DNA of 64,000 bases, taken from contig OZ038492.1 of assembly GCA_964036315.1 (NCBI GenBank), positions 41,919,522 through 41,983,521 on the forward strand. Direction: 5' to 3'. Under the pieces are notes generated by a model. That model was not told where the DNA came from. It was given only the letters and a program-made list of their open reading frames with translations, and did not search any database. Position numbers and translations under genes: made by a program. Source of the DNA: Acanthosepion esculentum. Lineage: Eukaryota; Mollusca; Cephalopoda; Sepiida; Sepiidae. Within the stretch, counting starts at the first letter, position 1; the number at the start of each line of letters is the position of its first letter. Of this stretch, positions 1 through 11,419 are shown one piece after another.

Positions 1-1340
1 TTTGCTGTAAAAATATATATATGCTCTGTTATAAGTACATCTTATGTGGATCTTTGTGGATCAGCTTTAATATTTGATGTTACTCGGATCCACCTGGATT
101 ATATACCAACGGATCTATTACTATATCTTAGACAAAGTAGAAAAGCTTTTTATTGACAACGTATTTGGCTTTTGTTACGTAGTTTAATAGGCGTCTTCAT
201 GTCAGAATGAATAAAATGGAAATAATTCTCTGTCTGTATGTTTATATGTTTATTTATTTATTGTATTAAAGCCATTGCAGTCTGCTTGCTATATTGGCGT
301 CTTCCAGTCAGAATGAAAGAACAAAACTCCGTGTTTTTTTTTTATATCAGTAAGAAACTTTTACACTTCGGCTGAAATGTGTCATATAATAATGCTGATA
401 CAAAAATAAACATTTTTTAAAACTGATCTCGAAGCATAAATCACACAAGTAAAACAAAACGTCTAAATGTAAAATATAAGAATGTGTTACCCTTTATGGA
501 TGATATTGAAGAATTAGGAAACCAGAATACTAAATGACGACAGCACCCCCACATTAGTAAGAAAATGCAATTTTAGAACAAAAATCATATGTTCAACGAT
601 GGAAAATTGCAGAGAAGAAAATGTGTTATAAAAGGCAAAAGTGACAACACAGCAGAACTGAAAAAAGAGAATTTATATTTGAACAACTCTGTGACATAAT
701 TGAAGATATGCGAACCATTTGCTATAATTCGAATTCGAAAGATATAGAATTAACACCTTGTTGTCAAACTCATATAGGACTAAAGATGCAATAATAAAAA
801 ACAGTAATAGAATAAAATATAATAATACTTAAAAGAAACGCTTAGAAAAACTAGAAGGAAATTGCAATGTACAAGGTAACCAAGAAAGTACTTGCTCATT
901 TAATTTATTACAACAAAAATATATGCAACAAATATGACATACCGTTTGTCCTCAAAATAATCCTCCTCCGTATCCAGAACCTTTTGCTAAAATGCTTCCA
1001 GCTGTGCAATGCCCTAGCGGTAAAAATCGGGTGTCGGGGTTATATGAACATTACAACAGAGACGTTCACAATCAAAGATGGCATCCTGTTATGTTTACAT
1101 AGAAGTTTGCTTTAACCACTTGGATGATGGCTCATGTGAGCCGAAAGTTTAGATCGCGCAACAGTATAATAAAAATATATCCAAATGTTGGACAGTTTCT
1201 GTCTTTATTTTCTCTCAAAACTAAAGCCACTATACGAAACATAGAACGGCTCATGATCAAACATGATAGACATTAGTTTTCTGTTATATTTAACAATATA
1301 TGTTTAAAAATGATCTGCTACCCCAATGCAACATATATAT
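1..1340. other. AT-rich sequence without recognisable gene
   Basis: I see no domain-bearing frame or structured RNA here. One 82-codon open frame (867-1115, plus) matches nothing I recognise and has no supporting context. The region is AT-rich with short homopolymer runs. Confidence 0.6.
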
Positions 1341-1354
1341 ATATATATATATGT

Positions 1355-1520
1355 ATTAAAAATGTGTTGAATGTCAAAGACAACATAGTCCTGCATATTT
1401 TCTTTTGAATTTTCTCATATTTTCTAATGAGGCTTTATGAAAAAATTCAAAAGAAAATATGCAGGACTATGTTGTCTTTGATATTTAACACAACATGTTT
1501 AAAAGAAAAGTTGCTGCCAA

Positions 1521-1619
<99 letters not shown>

Positions 1620-1815
1620 TTGCATTTTTTTATAAGACATTGTTCAAAATTTTGACCCTGAAGATGAACAATGATGTTCGAAAGTACTCGGTTATCTTAC
1701 GGACAATATTTATTTCGTTATAATTTTCAAATAAAATGTCTCATTAGAAAATATGAGAAGATTCAAAAGAAAATGTGCAGGAGTATGTTGTCTTTAACAT
1801 TCAACACAACATGTT

Positions 1816-1825
<10 letters not shown>
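1355..1825. repeat. Foldback (inverted) repeat family, three arms
   Basis: A segment of about 68 bp at 1355-1425 is the near-perfect reverse complement of 1738-1805. A third, shorter arm at 1441-1497 is also complementary to the first arm, with only about 25 bp between them. The arms share a core reading GCAGGACTATGTTGTCTTT on the plus strand of the second arm. A compound (CA)n/(TA)n tract lies between the second and third arms. This looks like a MITE-like or foldback element. No transposase is present, and I could not define terminal duplications. Confidence 0.6.
1523..1617. repeat. Compound microsatellite (CA)n-(TA)n
   Basis: About 50 bp of perfect CA repeats run directly into about 42 bp of TA repeats. 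Confidence 0.95.
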
Positions 1826-1907
<82 letters not shown>

Positions 1908-1996
1908 ACAGAGAGACGACGGTTGTTACCACACCCTGCCACATATAAACACAGTCAACCCCTTTCTCTCTCTCTCTCTCTATCTATCTATCTCTC
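1818..1996. repeat. (TA)n-(GA)n and (TC)n microsatellites
   Basis: A TA run (1818-1872) changes to a GA run (1873-1901). A TC/TATC tract follows at about 1961-1996. The TA run begins exactly at the end of the third foldback arm. Confidence 0.95.
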
Positions 1997-2244
1997 TACC
2001 AAATTGTAGTTAACTTCCATTGATTGCGACCACTTTTTAACTATGAACAGTCATTGCAGTCTACCCACAGTGAGTGTCTAAATTATATCATGCTAAATGT
2101 AACCCGAATAAACTACACTCCTTGACTTAAGAATATCACTGATAAGGTTTTCCATACACTTTCACTTCATACAATTGCATCCATAGATAACGATATATAA
2201 ATGTTTATATATCTAGAACAGTTTTGGACAAAACGATTATTGAT

Positions 2245-2770
2245 AAAGTGTAAAATGTTTTAGTGTGACGCGTTTCGTTCCTTAGGACTTTATCGGACTA
2301 CACATGCGCACGAACGGGAGACGCCGAGAATTTTAATTTAAAAATACTTTTAAATTTAATGTGTTTTCGTTATATAAATTATCAATTTCATTTAGGTTCG
2401 TTTTCTTTTTGTTTCCATCATCTTTGTTATGAAATACTCCACATTGTTATAACATTGTGATCAAAAGAGAAATTTATTCACTAAGACGAGAATGTTTCGA
2501 AAGTACTTTAATTGTTAGTTCACCCACAGTAAATTTGCGTCCAGTTTCTTATAATGTTTTACCATTCTTGACAGATCTTCTGATCACAATGTGGGATATT
2601 TAGTAAGATGATAGGAAAAAAGAATTAATTGTATTGGCTAGATGATATACCCAAAACACATACATTTTTTCTAGGTTTGTAATTCCCAGGATCTCTTGTT
2701 CGTGCGTATGTGTAGTAGTATAAAAGCAAAAGTCCTAAGGAAAAAAACGCGTCGCACGAAATTTTCCACA
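2245..2770 (+). mobile_element. Penelope-like retroelement remnant with inverted arms
   Basis: Two inverted arms (about 2245-2330 and 2682-2770) share the core TCCTTAGGACTT next to ACGCGT and the motif CGCACGAAC. Between them, on the plus strand, lies a decayed coding piece (about 2455-2610) that reads like the end of a Penelope GIY-YIG protein (residues ESTLIV, then TVNLRPVSYNV). The same piece occurs at 14.40-14.55 kb. Penelope-like elements are known to carry LTR-like repeats in direct or inverted orientation, with embedded hammerhead ribozymes. Each arm has a stem-like GTCC-TAA-GGA segment followed by GAAAC (minus strand of the left arm) or AAAAC (right arm) and then GCGTC. The catalytic CUGAUGA box is decayed in both arms. 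Confidence 0.55.
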
Positions 2771-2817
2771 TTGTCATACATCTTTACTCCAGATATACAT
2801 TCTATTTTAAAATCGAA

Positions 2818-3075
2818 TTCACCCCAAGCAAGGCAGTAAAGCGACTAAGGCACAAGGAGTTACTGGGTTTGGAAGAAATAGGAACAGAAACATATCTAAA
2901 GAGCGGGAAGAGAAAAGTGTAATTATGGGGACAGTAGATAGGGATTAACATTGCATTAACATGTCTGCAGATTAAAGTTGGCTGGAAGCACGGAACCGGA
3001 AGTGAGTTCTACAAGCGAAAAGTGCGAGAAAAGAAACAGCATAGAATTTACGGCTATATCTAGCTCGCTCAACTA
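2818..3075 (-). mobile_element. LINE 3'-end fragment
   Basis: The plus strand begins with ACCCCAAGCAAGGC, the reverse complement of the tail GCCTTGCTTGGGGTGA found at the 3' ends of the other LINE copies in this window. Further in, it keeps the diverged remains of the C-terminal coding end (the Phe-Tyr-Ser-Asn / Arg-Thr-Ser-Arg region). It is more diverged than the copy at 31.0-32.3 kb and resembles the one at 8.05-8.70 kb, so it probably belongs to an older subfamily. Confidence 0.6.
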
Positions 3076-3157
3076 TTAATTGATGAGATCTCGACGCCAG
3101 TTAAGTACATTGCTTAATTTAAATATATTTAGGTACCATGACGAAGAAAAATTAGTA

Positions 3158-3161
<4 letters not shown>

Positions 3162-3225
<64 letters not shown>

Positions 3226-3236
3226 GTGGTGGTGGT
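3162..3236. repeat. (TA)n tract with short GGT repeat
   Basis: About 60 bp of TA repeats followed by GGTGGTGGTGGT. It directly abuts the end of the neighbouring SINE-like element. Confidence 0.95.
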
Positions 3237-3655
3237 GGAATCTCCCGTCGTATTCGACATATGAGGGTCAAACAGCTCAGTTCCTAGGAACCGACATCCC
3301 TGAAACCAGCACATATGAATTGATTATAATGCTGAAGGTTTTTGTGCAGAAACAACCACACTTTTAGAAGGGCCGAATACAGAGATTTGGTGCACTGCAC
3401 TGCGTGCCATAAGGTCCCCAAATGACCCTCCACACGTTTTGAATTCAGAGATGCCCTTCTCCGAGACCAGTTGCCATCCAAGGCACGAAACTAATCATTC
3501 TTGCTATTTACCCATAGCTGGAGGGAGAAGAAGAGGATTAATACCTTTCCCAATGGTATTAGCACGTAAGTGAATGTAATGGATTCGACTGGAATTCAAA
3601 CTCAGCTCTCCGATTCCTCAATCCGAGCCGCAATCCACTACTTCAACGTGCCTAT
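3237..3655 (-). mobile_element. tRNA-related SINE-like element, minus strand
   Basis: The reverse complement starts near 3655 with a tRNA-like head (GGCTCGGATTGAGGAATC, then GGAGAGCTGAG as a weak B box) and continues for about 400 bp to end in CCTCATATGTCG beside the (TA)n tract. A plus-strand copy with the same order lies at 48185-48520 and also ends at a (TA)n tract. A weak Pol III A/B-box arrangement is visible. No protein is encoded. Confidence 0.65.
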
Positions 3656-4690
3656 ATAATATTAGAATGAGAGGACAAGAATTTGTGCAAAGAAGCAATT
3701 TCATATTTTCGAATAATTTGTACATCCGAATAAATCCTGAATAGATTTAAATTAATATTTTCTTGTATTTGTGTAAAAGTACTTTCAATCTAAGTTCTTA
3801 TTTAGAACTAAGGTATTATAGTTTAGACGAAATGAACAAAAACAAAGCAAAATATGCAGCTCAGACATTATATTTATTATTCAAATTCGACTAATATCTC
3901 ATGAAACTACGTTATGTGACTGCGCAAATTTCTAAACCCATTTACTGTATTCTTTTTTATATTATCCTAATATTTATTATGTAGAACTTTCTCGAAAACA
4001 CTGAAAATTAGATTACAACCTAACTAGTATGTTGAAGAGGAACACCACCATCCGGAGATAACTTTACGATGAACCACGTCAAATTATACGATAATTGAAA
4101 GAAAGAAAAAGGAAATAATATTCAATCTAATTTAATGTATTCATATTTTTCTGCTCATCTCGGCAAGAACTTTCTTTCTCTGCGCTTCAGTTAGACCGTA
4201 TCTACCTATCAACTATTCTCAGAAAAGTCTGATTTAAATTATACATCGGAATAAATTGTCTCTTTTTATTATTTTATCAATTTGATTTTCGCATTCAAGA
4301 ATGTTTTTCAGAATTACTTTATTTGGCCACGATTGCTGCCGTGTTCTTCCCCAATTGAGATAGAAGGCATTGAATAAAATTAGGTTAATGTGTCGCGTCG
4401 TATGAATTCCATCGAGCCAAAGCCTTTCATTAACTTATAATCTGTTCATAGAAAAGAAGAAGAAAAAAACGAATTTTATGCGGAATGAAAGAAAAAAGAA
4501 TTTACAGAAAAACAAAAAGTAGCAAGTTCAATTAGTGGAACTCAGATGTGCTTGTCAGTTTTTATCCTCAGTTTGGAAGAAATCTTTCAATTAATTCAAG
4601 TTAACATGTCACAAAAACTGCCAATATCGTATCGTACATTTCGAGTTCTTATATATCTACTAATTTAAACTGATATTTCTTGTTCTCTCT
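3656..4690. other. AT-rich sequence, nothing recognised
   Basis: I see no repeat family shared with the rest of the window and no supported coding frame. Confidence 0.5.
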
Positions 4691-4693
4691 CTA

Positions 4694-4694
4694 T

Positions 4695-4764
<70 letters not shown>

Positions 4765-4811
4765 CGTGTGTGTGTGTGCGCGTGCGTGCAGACATCAAGA
4801 AAGAGCAAGCT

Positions 4812-4849
<38 letters not shown>

Positions 4850-4882
4850 TAAAGACAAAAGGAAAAATCATATTAGTCGAAG

Positions 4883-4953
<71 letters not shown>

Positions 4954-5107
4954 AAAGGAAAATGTGCATATATATACAATATATATGCAAAATGGTAACT
5001 CATATTAGCCAATGCAATATATATAAATATATATGTGTGTGTGTGTATAATGGTGCAATGTCGTCTAAATTACGAAAAATGAAAATAACATTGACATCTC
5101 ATTTTAA

Positions 5108-5168
<61 letters not shown>
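4694..5168. repeat. Cluster of (TA)n microsatellites
   Basis: Four TA blocks (about 4694-4761, 4814-4846, 4886-4949 and 5110-5168) with TG/CG-rich edges, separated by 40-150 bp of unique sequence. Long Ile-Tyr open frames on both strands here are translations of the repeat and not genes. Confidence 0.95.
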
Positions 5169-5194
5169 GTGTGTATAAATTACACACAGATGTC

Positions 5195-5480
5195 TTGACA
5201 TAATAAAGATTCAATAAAATCGCTATTGACTTCAACCACGGCTTTCAGACGACTTCCGAATCTCCTGCAACTCTTCTGGACTGTCTCGTTTTTAATTTCT
5301 GGAATGCTTGATAATCCTTACCTTCTGTTGGTCTTTGGTGTTACAAGGAGTTTTCCTGGTCTCTCGGTCAACTGAGCCCGACACATTATAATCAACGGGC
5401 TGGCGGTTTCTAAAGTTAGGTGGTCAGAAGTAAGAGGTGATGTCGCAGAAATAGTCTGACAGCCATGACTGTGTTCTCCT
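5195..5480 (-). mobile_element. Mariner-like transposase 3' fragment, broken
   Basis: Read on the minus strand, several frames together give the C-terminal part of a mariner-type transposase: a degenerate ETVQKSCRRFGSRLKAVVE tail preceded by RETRKTPCNTKDQ and a PVDYNV block that corresponds to the last catalytic Asp region. The same family occurs at 60203-61029. Frameshifts and an in-frame stop show that it is dead. Neither terminal repeat was found. Confidence 0.7.
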
Positions 5481-6440
5481 GTTTTTTTTATGAAAACCAA
5501 TCGAAATGTAATTATAATAAATAAAATTATTGTAAATGCGAAAATTAAAAGAGGAAAGACACAAATGATAATGATTCGAAACAGAAATATTGCCAATAGA
5601 GAAAATTCCGTAAGAAAAATTCCTTATTACCTTAAGTTATATAACACTGCACTGCTACTCAAGAATACACGTTAAAGAATACCATTGATTTTTAAGTATT
5701 CCATTTACGTCGCGGTTATTCTAGGCGATCTTGATATTTTGACAACCTGCTCTTAGTTTTGAAATATGAATTTCTTGCAAGTGCTGTTCTTTTTTAATAT
5801 CGTCTGAGAATTTCCATTTTTGTAGGGATGATTTCAGTAAAAATCCCAATGCCATCCATTAAGGTCTTTAATTTGTCCATGAAAATCACCACTGACTCAG
5901 TCAAAGCAAGGTCATATACACATTTCAAACAAATATATTTAGAATAATTATCATTTAGTATAATTGTCCTTTCGATTAATATTCACTCAAACAATATGTA
6001 ATTCGAATAATTATTTTCGAATAATTATTTTCGAATAATTGTTTCCGAACAATTATTATCGAACAATTTTCTCGATACGGTTTTCTGGACGAGAAATTGA
6101 GAGCTTTTTTGGAAATAGAAAACGACAATGATTTATAAAAGAAAGTGGTCTAAGGCTCCCAATTCGTATTATTGCAGGTAAGACATTTATGAATCTCTTC
6201 GAATTTGAATATGAATTGCACATCATAACCAGTAACTGACAATTGCCTAAATTCGAGCAAAAAGTTGTCGTAGACAGAAAATTAATTAAATGTCCCCAGT
6301 CTATACTTATCCAAAAGAAAAAATAATCAGACTCCATCTTTAAAACCGAGGTATGAGATGAAACAATACTCAAGCGTTGAATGTATCTGAAGCAATTCAC
6401 TGCTTCAGAAATAGTTTAAGTTGAAACAATAGAGAAGTTT
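5481..6440. other. AT-rich, no gene recognised
   Basis: Contains short direct repeats of TTCGAATAATTATTT near 6002-6050. The open frames (for example 6056-6400 minus) have no recognisable motif. Confidence 0.5.
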
Positions 6441-7100
6441 AACAAAAACAAGGAAACGATGTCAAAGTTGGCGTAATAAAATGTAAAATAATAAATTATT
6501 GAGGGATATTAGATACAGTGATAAGAGATATAAGGAAAGAAATCATAGAATAGGCTACGCTTGAAGTAGTTTTTCCCAACACTGCAAATTGCTACAAAAC
6601 TTTAACCCGAAAACTAGAGCTTTGGTCTTAAATAGCCTAAAATCTTTCATATCGATGTCATGCATGGCACCAAGCCCGTTCAGAAATATCTTAACTGTCA
6701 GCTGTATACAATCACTTACTAGGAATAATAGTTCAAAATTACTTTGAACAAGTGAAATTTGTGACTAAACTTCTTCAAAACTTGTGAACTGATGCTACAT
6801 TATCACAGAAATATGTACAAGCAAAACAAAAACCGCATCACTTGAGTGTTTCAGCAGCAGTACAGTCTAAATTTGATATTACATGAAACTAGAAGAGAAA
6901 ATGATGACAAAATCAGGAGGTTGACATTCAACACTACTTGAAATAAAAGGTTAAGATAGACCCCCCCATCAATATTAGAAGGAGCCATAATAGTGAGTAA
7001 ATTTGAGAAACCTATTTTTCTGAAAAATTGTAGTAAGAGAAAGATTTTATGAATTGTAACAGACATTAGTGCAAGCTGTTCGGTCAATATTATGCTGAAG
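6440..7100 (-). pseudogene. Unrecognised protein-like repeat, copy 1 (degenerate)
   Basis: On the minus strand an open stretch (6851-7087) reads HKIFLLLQFFRKIGFSN, then a Gly-rich NIDGG segment coded by a G-run, then LILSSFSLLVSC. Downstream on the same strand the DNA keeps matching the plus-strand copy at 55.30-55.94 kb: a TATACAGCTGACA block and a GCCTATTCTATG block appear in the same order. Both the peptide and the following DNA therefore align over roughly 600 bp. Copy 1 is badly frameshifted. I do not recognise the family. A repeat-encoded protein of an unclassified transposable element is the simplest reading. Confidence 0.5.
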
Positions 7101-7429
7101 GTTTCGTATAAAGGAAACGGATATTATTAATATTAATCAAATATATAATTCTATGTTCTATATCTATTGAATTTCTTTATTGCTGCATTGATTTTTATTT
7201 TATTTTTTGCACAAAAAAGCTGGTATTCCCTAAATTAGTTAGGAATATTTTAATCGGGGCATATAGACTGACATTTACACGATATAAGTCTCATATTAAT
7301 GAGTTTCAAATTAAAATCTAATGTTTAATTTGTATATAAGGGCTAAGGCCATATGACGTTGAAAGACCGGTTCAAGTACGATCATCGAAGTTAATTTAAA
7401 TGGGTAACGGCTTGGGAATACCAGCTGCT

Positions 7430-7560
7430 GGATGTGCGTTTGGTGTAATGGATAACGGAACGGAATTGAAAATCGGAGAGCCGAGTTCCAGTTGCCGCTA
7501 TATTCACTTATGCGGAAATGCCCTTGAGAAAGTTATGAATCTAATTTCTGGCTTGAAATA
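7430..7560 (+). mobile_element. tRNA-derived SINE fragment
   Basis: Has an A-box-like TGGTGTAATGGATAACGG and, after GAAAATCGGAGAGCC, a B-box-like GAGTTCCAGTTGCC. The arrangement resembles a tRNA-Arg-type head. Similar heads are at 51.31, 57.30 (minus) and 48.19 kb. The 3' part is short, and no TSD was identified. Confidence 0.6.
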
Positions 7561-8040
7561 ACGTAGAAACGGTTGAAAGGCGTAAAAAAATCAATCAATT
7601 TATTGATATATAAAAATAATGAAAAATTTTACTTGATCCTGGCGACGCAGTGAGGATGGAAGTAGCTTCGTTCTGCCCAGATGTAAATATACGGCAACCA
7701 TTTTTATGAAAGTTCCTTCATTCAGATGTCCCAAATTAATAGGCTTGTTGAAGATTTGGAACTTTGAAATGAGTCGTGTAGCTGCTTTAACGAACGAAGA
7801 AACCTTTAGCGTTCTCAGAGCCTATAAATTAAAAAAACGGAGAAAATTGTAAGATAATTGATAGGTGACAATTCTGAATAAATTCTTTGATGACAGTGGA
7901 CGACTCCGATGCATGTATGTTTATTGCAATTTGAGAACCTATTAACTCGGCCCTCTCTCCAGTATCAAGGAAGAATTTATAGAAAATCAATTTTTGTTAA
8001 ACTATGAATGAGTTAGGTATTGTGTCAACGAGTACATATT
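7561..8040. other. No feature recognised
   Basis: Moderately AT-rich sequence without a supported frame or a repeat shared within the window. Confidence 0.45.
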
Positions 8041-8044
8041 TTGT

Positions 8045-8700
8045 TAATCATAACACTCTTTGCAAAGCAGTGACGCCACTAAGATGCAAGTGGTTACTAC
8101 GTGTGAAAGAATAAGAAAAAATCGAGACACAAAAAATCAAGAAAAAAAGAAGATTAATCAGGAAAACAGTAGATAACGATTGACATTGCACGTACATTTT
8201 TTAAGATCAAAGTTGGTTGGACATCAAGGAGCCGGAAGAGAGTTCCACAAGCGAGAAGTGTGTGAAAAGAAACTGTTACATAGAACTTACGGTTACATCT
8301 TGCCAATTAAAGTGTGAATTGATAAAAACTTGCCACTAATCTTAAATTACGCTTAAATTCAAAATGTCTTGCTACCATGACGAAGAGTTTATCCTAATTA
8401 TTAACCGTGAACTTGTTTATAATAAAGGCACAGGGAAGCGGCATTACGCCTGTGTGAAATTGACTGAAACCGAGACTCCAGGCCAGGACATATAATATTG
8501 CTGATTCTTCTTTGAATTTTGTCAAGAATCTCTAAATATACACAAGAAGCACCGGACTATATTTGCCAGCAATATACTAATTATGGACGAAGGGTAGACT
8601 TGTAAATATCTGGAGAGAAAAATTGTCTAGCTAGACAGAGTGAACCAACTTTATTAGGAGCAGAGTGTGAAAAAAAACATGCGTTGTCTTAGTCTAAATC
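8045..8700 (-). mobile_element. Degenerate LINE 3' half fragment
   Basis: On the minus strand this aligns by order and local identity with the copy at 31.0-31.8 kb. The C-terminal FYSN/RTSR-type end lies near 8215-8285. The block coding the basic region of the reverse transcriptase C-terminus, with a CATATATGG-like segment equivalent to the HIWSG coding position, lies near 8540-8660. Many indels and stops are present. It belongs to the older subfamily also seen at 2.82-3.08 kb. Confidence 0.55.
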
Positions 8701-9829
8701 AAATGTAAAAACATGTCAGACGAATTCTTAGTTCTTCTTTGAAATATATCCCAAAAGAAAATCAAATGACATTGGTTACAGAATATCTGATGACTGATTT
8801 TTCAAACACGATTTTTACGACGCAAAGCCATACAGACTGCAATAGGAAAGACGGGTGGAACAATGTCTGTAATTGGCGGAAGTACTCCACATATGTAGGG
8901 CAATCAACAAGATAGACGTGTGGTGATATCTTGGGGTGGGATTATAATTGCAGAAGCGGTAACTACATGGCGAGTTCCAGATGGCGTAAAGATGACAGCT
9001 TAGCCATGCATTGGTTTTTTAATTAAACAAGCCAAAAAAGGAAAATTTTAAAACTACTTTCAGAACAAGGAGCGAACATTACATATTGTTTCATTTTTGA
9101 CTTTTTGACATTACAATGACTATTTCAAATTTATTATTCAACTAGCCTAAAAGCCGCTAGTTCCTGCGCAGGGTTTTTGAGCCTTCGGCCTTTTACCTTT
9201 AGCGTCTTATCTAGGAAATCGTTATAAGAATTTAGAAGTAATGAAATTATTTTATCTTTATTCGACACCTTAATTCGGTATAATGTTTCTTCGGAAACGC
9301 AACCGATCCCCTTAGTTTGTTTACATATATTTTGCACGCAATGTTTGTTTTTAAATCACCATTCTTTATGATCCCTTCAAATAAAATCAGTCTTAAAAAA
9401 TTAGGGAACCCGAACTATATAATATTTCGAATACGTCACAGTACGTGTGTTAGAAAAAGAAAAAAAATGAGTAACACATCGTGCCACACTTGTTTTAATT
9501 ATATTTTAATTAGACGATATCAATAGAAATTGCGACGGAAAGCGAAATTAAAGTTAAACCTTTAATAAAAATTTGTTTTTTTTTTAAACTTTCAATCTGT
9601 TCAATATTTGAATTTAACTTTAAATTAATTGTTTATTTAAATTTTAATCGCGTGAAACTACAGTAGTTACCACCTGTTACTTCTGTTTTTTTTTATGATT
9701 CGCCGAGATCGAAAAACGAGCGGACGGACATACCTAGAGTGGCCTAAGAAAAGTTATTAGCTAGGAGAAATAAACTTCAACCAATTTCAAAATTTAATTA
9801 AGTAATCCCTACTCAACATAAATAAACAG
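8701..9829. other. No gene recognised
   Basis: Unassigned AT-rich sequence. A GC-richer patch around 9145-9210 (GCCGCTAGTTCCTGCGCAGG) looks like the edge of an old repeat but has no partner in this window. Confidence 0.45.
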
Positions 9830-10835
9830 TATTTGGAACTGGTATAGAGTATTTCCTCCATTTGCTAGTTTCAGTGCTTGTATTCGATATTTCATGGATT
9901 TGATCAAGTTATCAACAGTCGACTGATCCATATTTACCACTCCTGTAGCAATGTTTCTTTAAGGGTTGTCACTGACGTGATTTTGTTTGCACGCTCTCGA
10001 CGTTTTCGGTGAAGGTGCTCCCAAACGTACTCTATTAGATTCATATCACGATTTTAGGCTATTTTAGTGACTTGATTCCTTGCGATTCCTTCCAGGCATT
10101 TGCTACTTTACTCAACTGACATGGCGCTCCATCTTCTTGCCAAACTGATTGGTTTCAAATAGTGGGAGTTGTCCTTTCTCTAATATTTAACATTATTTTG
10201 GACCATTAAACCACTCATCAACAAGAATCAGCTCAGATTTCTCTCCAAACCAGACAGCGCCCGACACCATTATTCAAATCCCTCCATGATTCACGGTCGC
10301 CTGGAGACATTCAGTGTTCCAAGTCTCATTCTGATTTCTCCAAACATAAACCTGTCTCGAATTACTTTCATCTGTTCAAATTACAGATTGCCAAAATTCA
10401 TAATCTTTGCTCTTGAATTCTCTCGCCCAGTCCATACGCCTGTTCCTGTTAGCTTCTGAAAACAAGGGTTTCTTTCTTGCAACTCTTCTTTGATAGCCTA
10501 GCCCTTTCAGAGTCTTTCTCACTACATATGGCGACATTTCCTATGCTGTTGGTGACATTTTTGACGCTCTTACAATGGTTTCTGATTACTTCCCTCTTCA
10601 GCGCCCTATTCGTTCACTCAGACACGATGCTTGGTCTTCCTGAACGTTGTTCCACACGACAATGTCCTTCTCCATTACATTTCTTGACAATATTATTAAC
10701 CGTTTGATGAGTAACCTGGAAAAACCCAGCAATTTCTCTATTTGACTTGCCACACTGATGCTATCTTATTATTTGCCCTCGTGGAAATTCTGCAATTTTC
10801 TTATTTCCGCCAACTTTTATTGCAAAATATAAGTC
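9830..10835 (-). pseudogene. Tc1-like DDE transposase, degenerate
   Basis: A Tc1 family transposase would cut and paste its element at TA sites. Read across frames on the minus strand, an N-terminal helix-turn-helix (SNREIAGFFQVTHQTVNNIV, near 10670-10745) precedes a first catalytic region TDES near 10371, a second QEDGAPCQ near 10131 and a third RDMNLIEYVWEHL near 10030. The second Asp and the Glu are about 34 residues apart, as in DD34E Tc1 proteins. Several stops and frameshifts make it non-functional. Terminal inverted repeats were not located, so the element's limits are unknown. Confidence 0.85.
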
Positions 10836-10904
10836 AACTATCGTTCATAGATTAGAGTAGATTGATACTAACACGGTATAGTTAACCCCCAAACTGGAGT
10901 TAAA

Positions 10905-11040
10905 AAACCATGAAAGTGTAAAAATAGGTTTTAATACCAGAAATACTTTGAACAAATATATTACCAGCAATAAAGTTTTGAGGAAAATATTACCAGCAAT
11001 ACATTTTTGAAAAAGAAATATTACGGGCAATAACAATTGT
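10905..11040. repeat. Short tandem repeats of about 30 bp (ACCAGCAATACA motif)
   Basis: Three to four imperfect units built round TATTACCAGCAATACATTTT. The same motif in 2-3 units is found at 49330-49420 and 52235-52320, where it adjoins a longer shared sequence. Confidence 0.6.
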
Positions 11041-11099
11041 CGTCATTAAATAACTCACTGAGGTTTATATACCGTAAAACAAACAAACCAAACCAGGAT

Positions 11100-11345
11100 C
11101 CCAAGAGACCTAAGGTCAGAAATAGATTCATTTTCCACTGATGATTAAGAAAAAAAAAACCTAAGACCACACACGTTTTAGATAAAGATCTTCGTAATGT
11201 GCGAGCTGTATTGTGAGTACAATTTTTTGTATTTCTTTAAGGCATGAGCTACCAGGAATGTCTTCAGTGAATCTATCGGAACATTTTCCAATCAATCCCA
11301 GTGCTCCAACTACTACTGGAATAATTAATATCCTCAACTGCTACA
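11100..11345 (-). mobile_element. LINE C-terminal tail fragment (copy A)
   Basis: The minus strand reads IPVVVGALGLIGKCSDRF and then DIPGSSCLKEIQKIVLT, the conserved C-terminal tail of a widespread metazoan non-LTR retrotransposon protein (pattern IPVVVGALG, then IPG, then LQKxxLxxTA). About 320 bp away lies a second, longer copy in the same orientation. Both end in a similar GAGACCTAGGGTCAGAAAT segment. Confidence 0.65.
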
Positions 11346-11419
11346 TTATTATTATTATTATTATTATTTCATTTACTTTGATTTCTGATCTATACTCATT
11401 TCTTTCCTGTTCACGACCA

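Noticed and set aside
4665..5198. Long Ile-Tyr open frames on both strands (115 and 172 codons)
   Set aside because: They are translations of TA microsatellites, open on either strand by composition alone.
10477..10707. 76-codon plus-strand frame that looks membrane-like
   Set aside because: It is antisense to the N-terminal part of the Tc1-like transposase.
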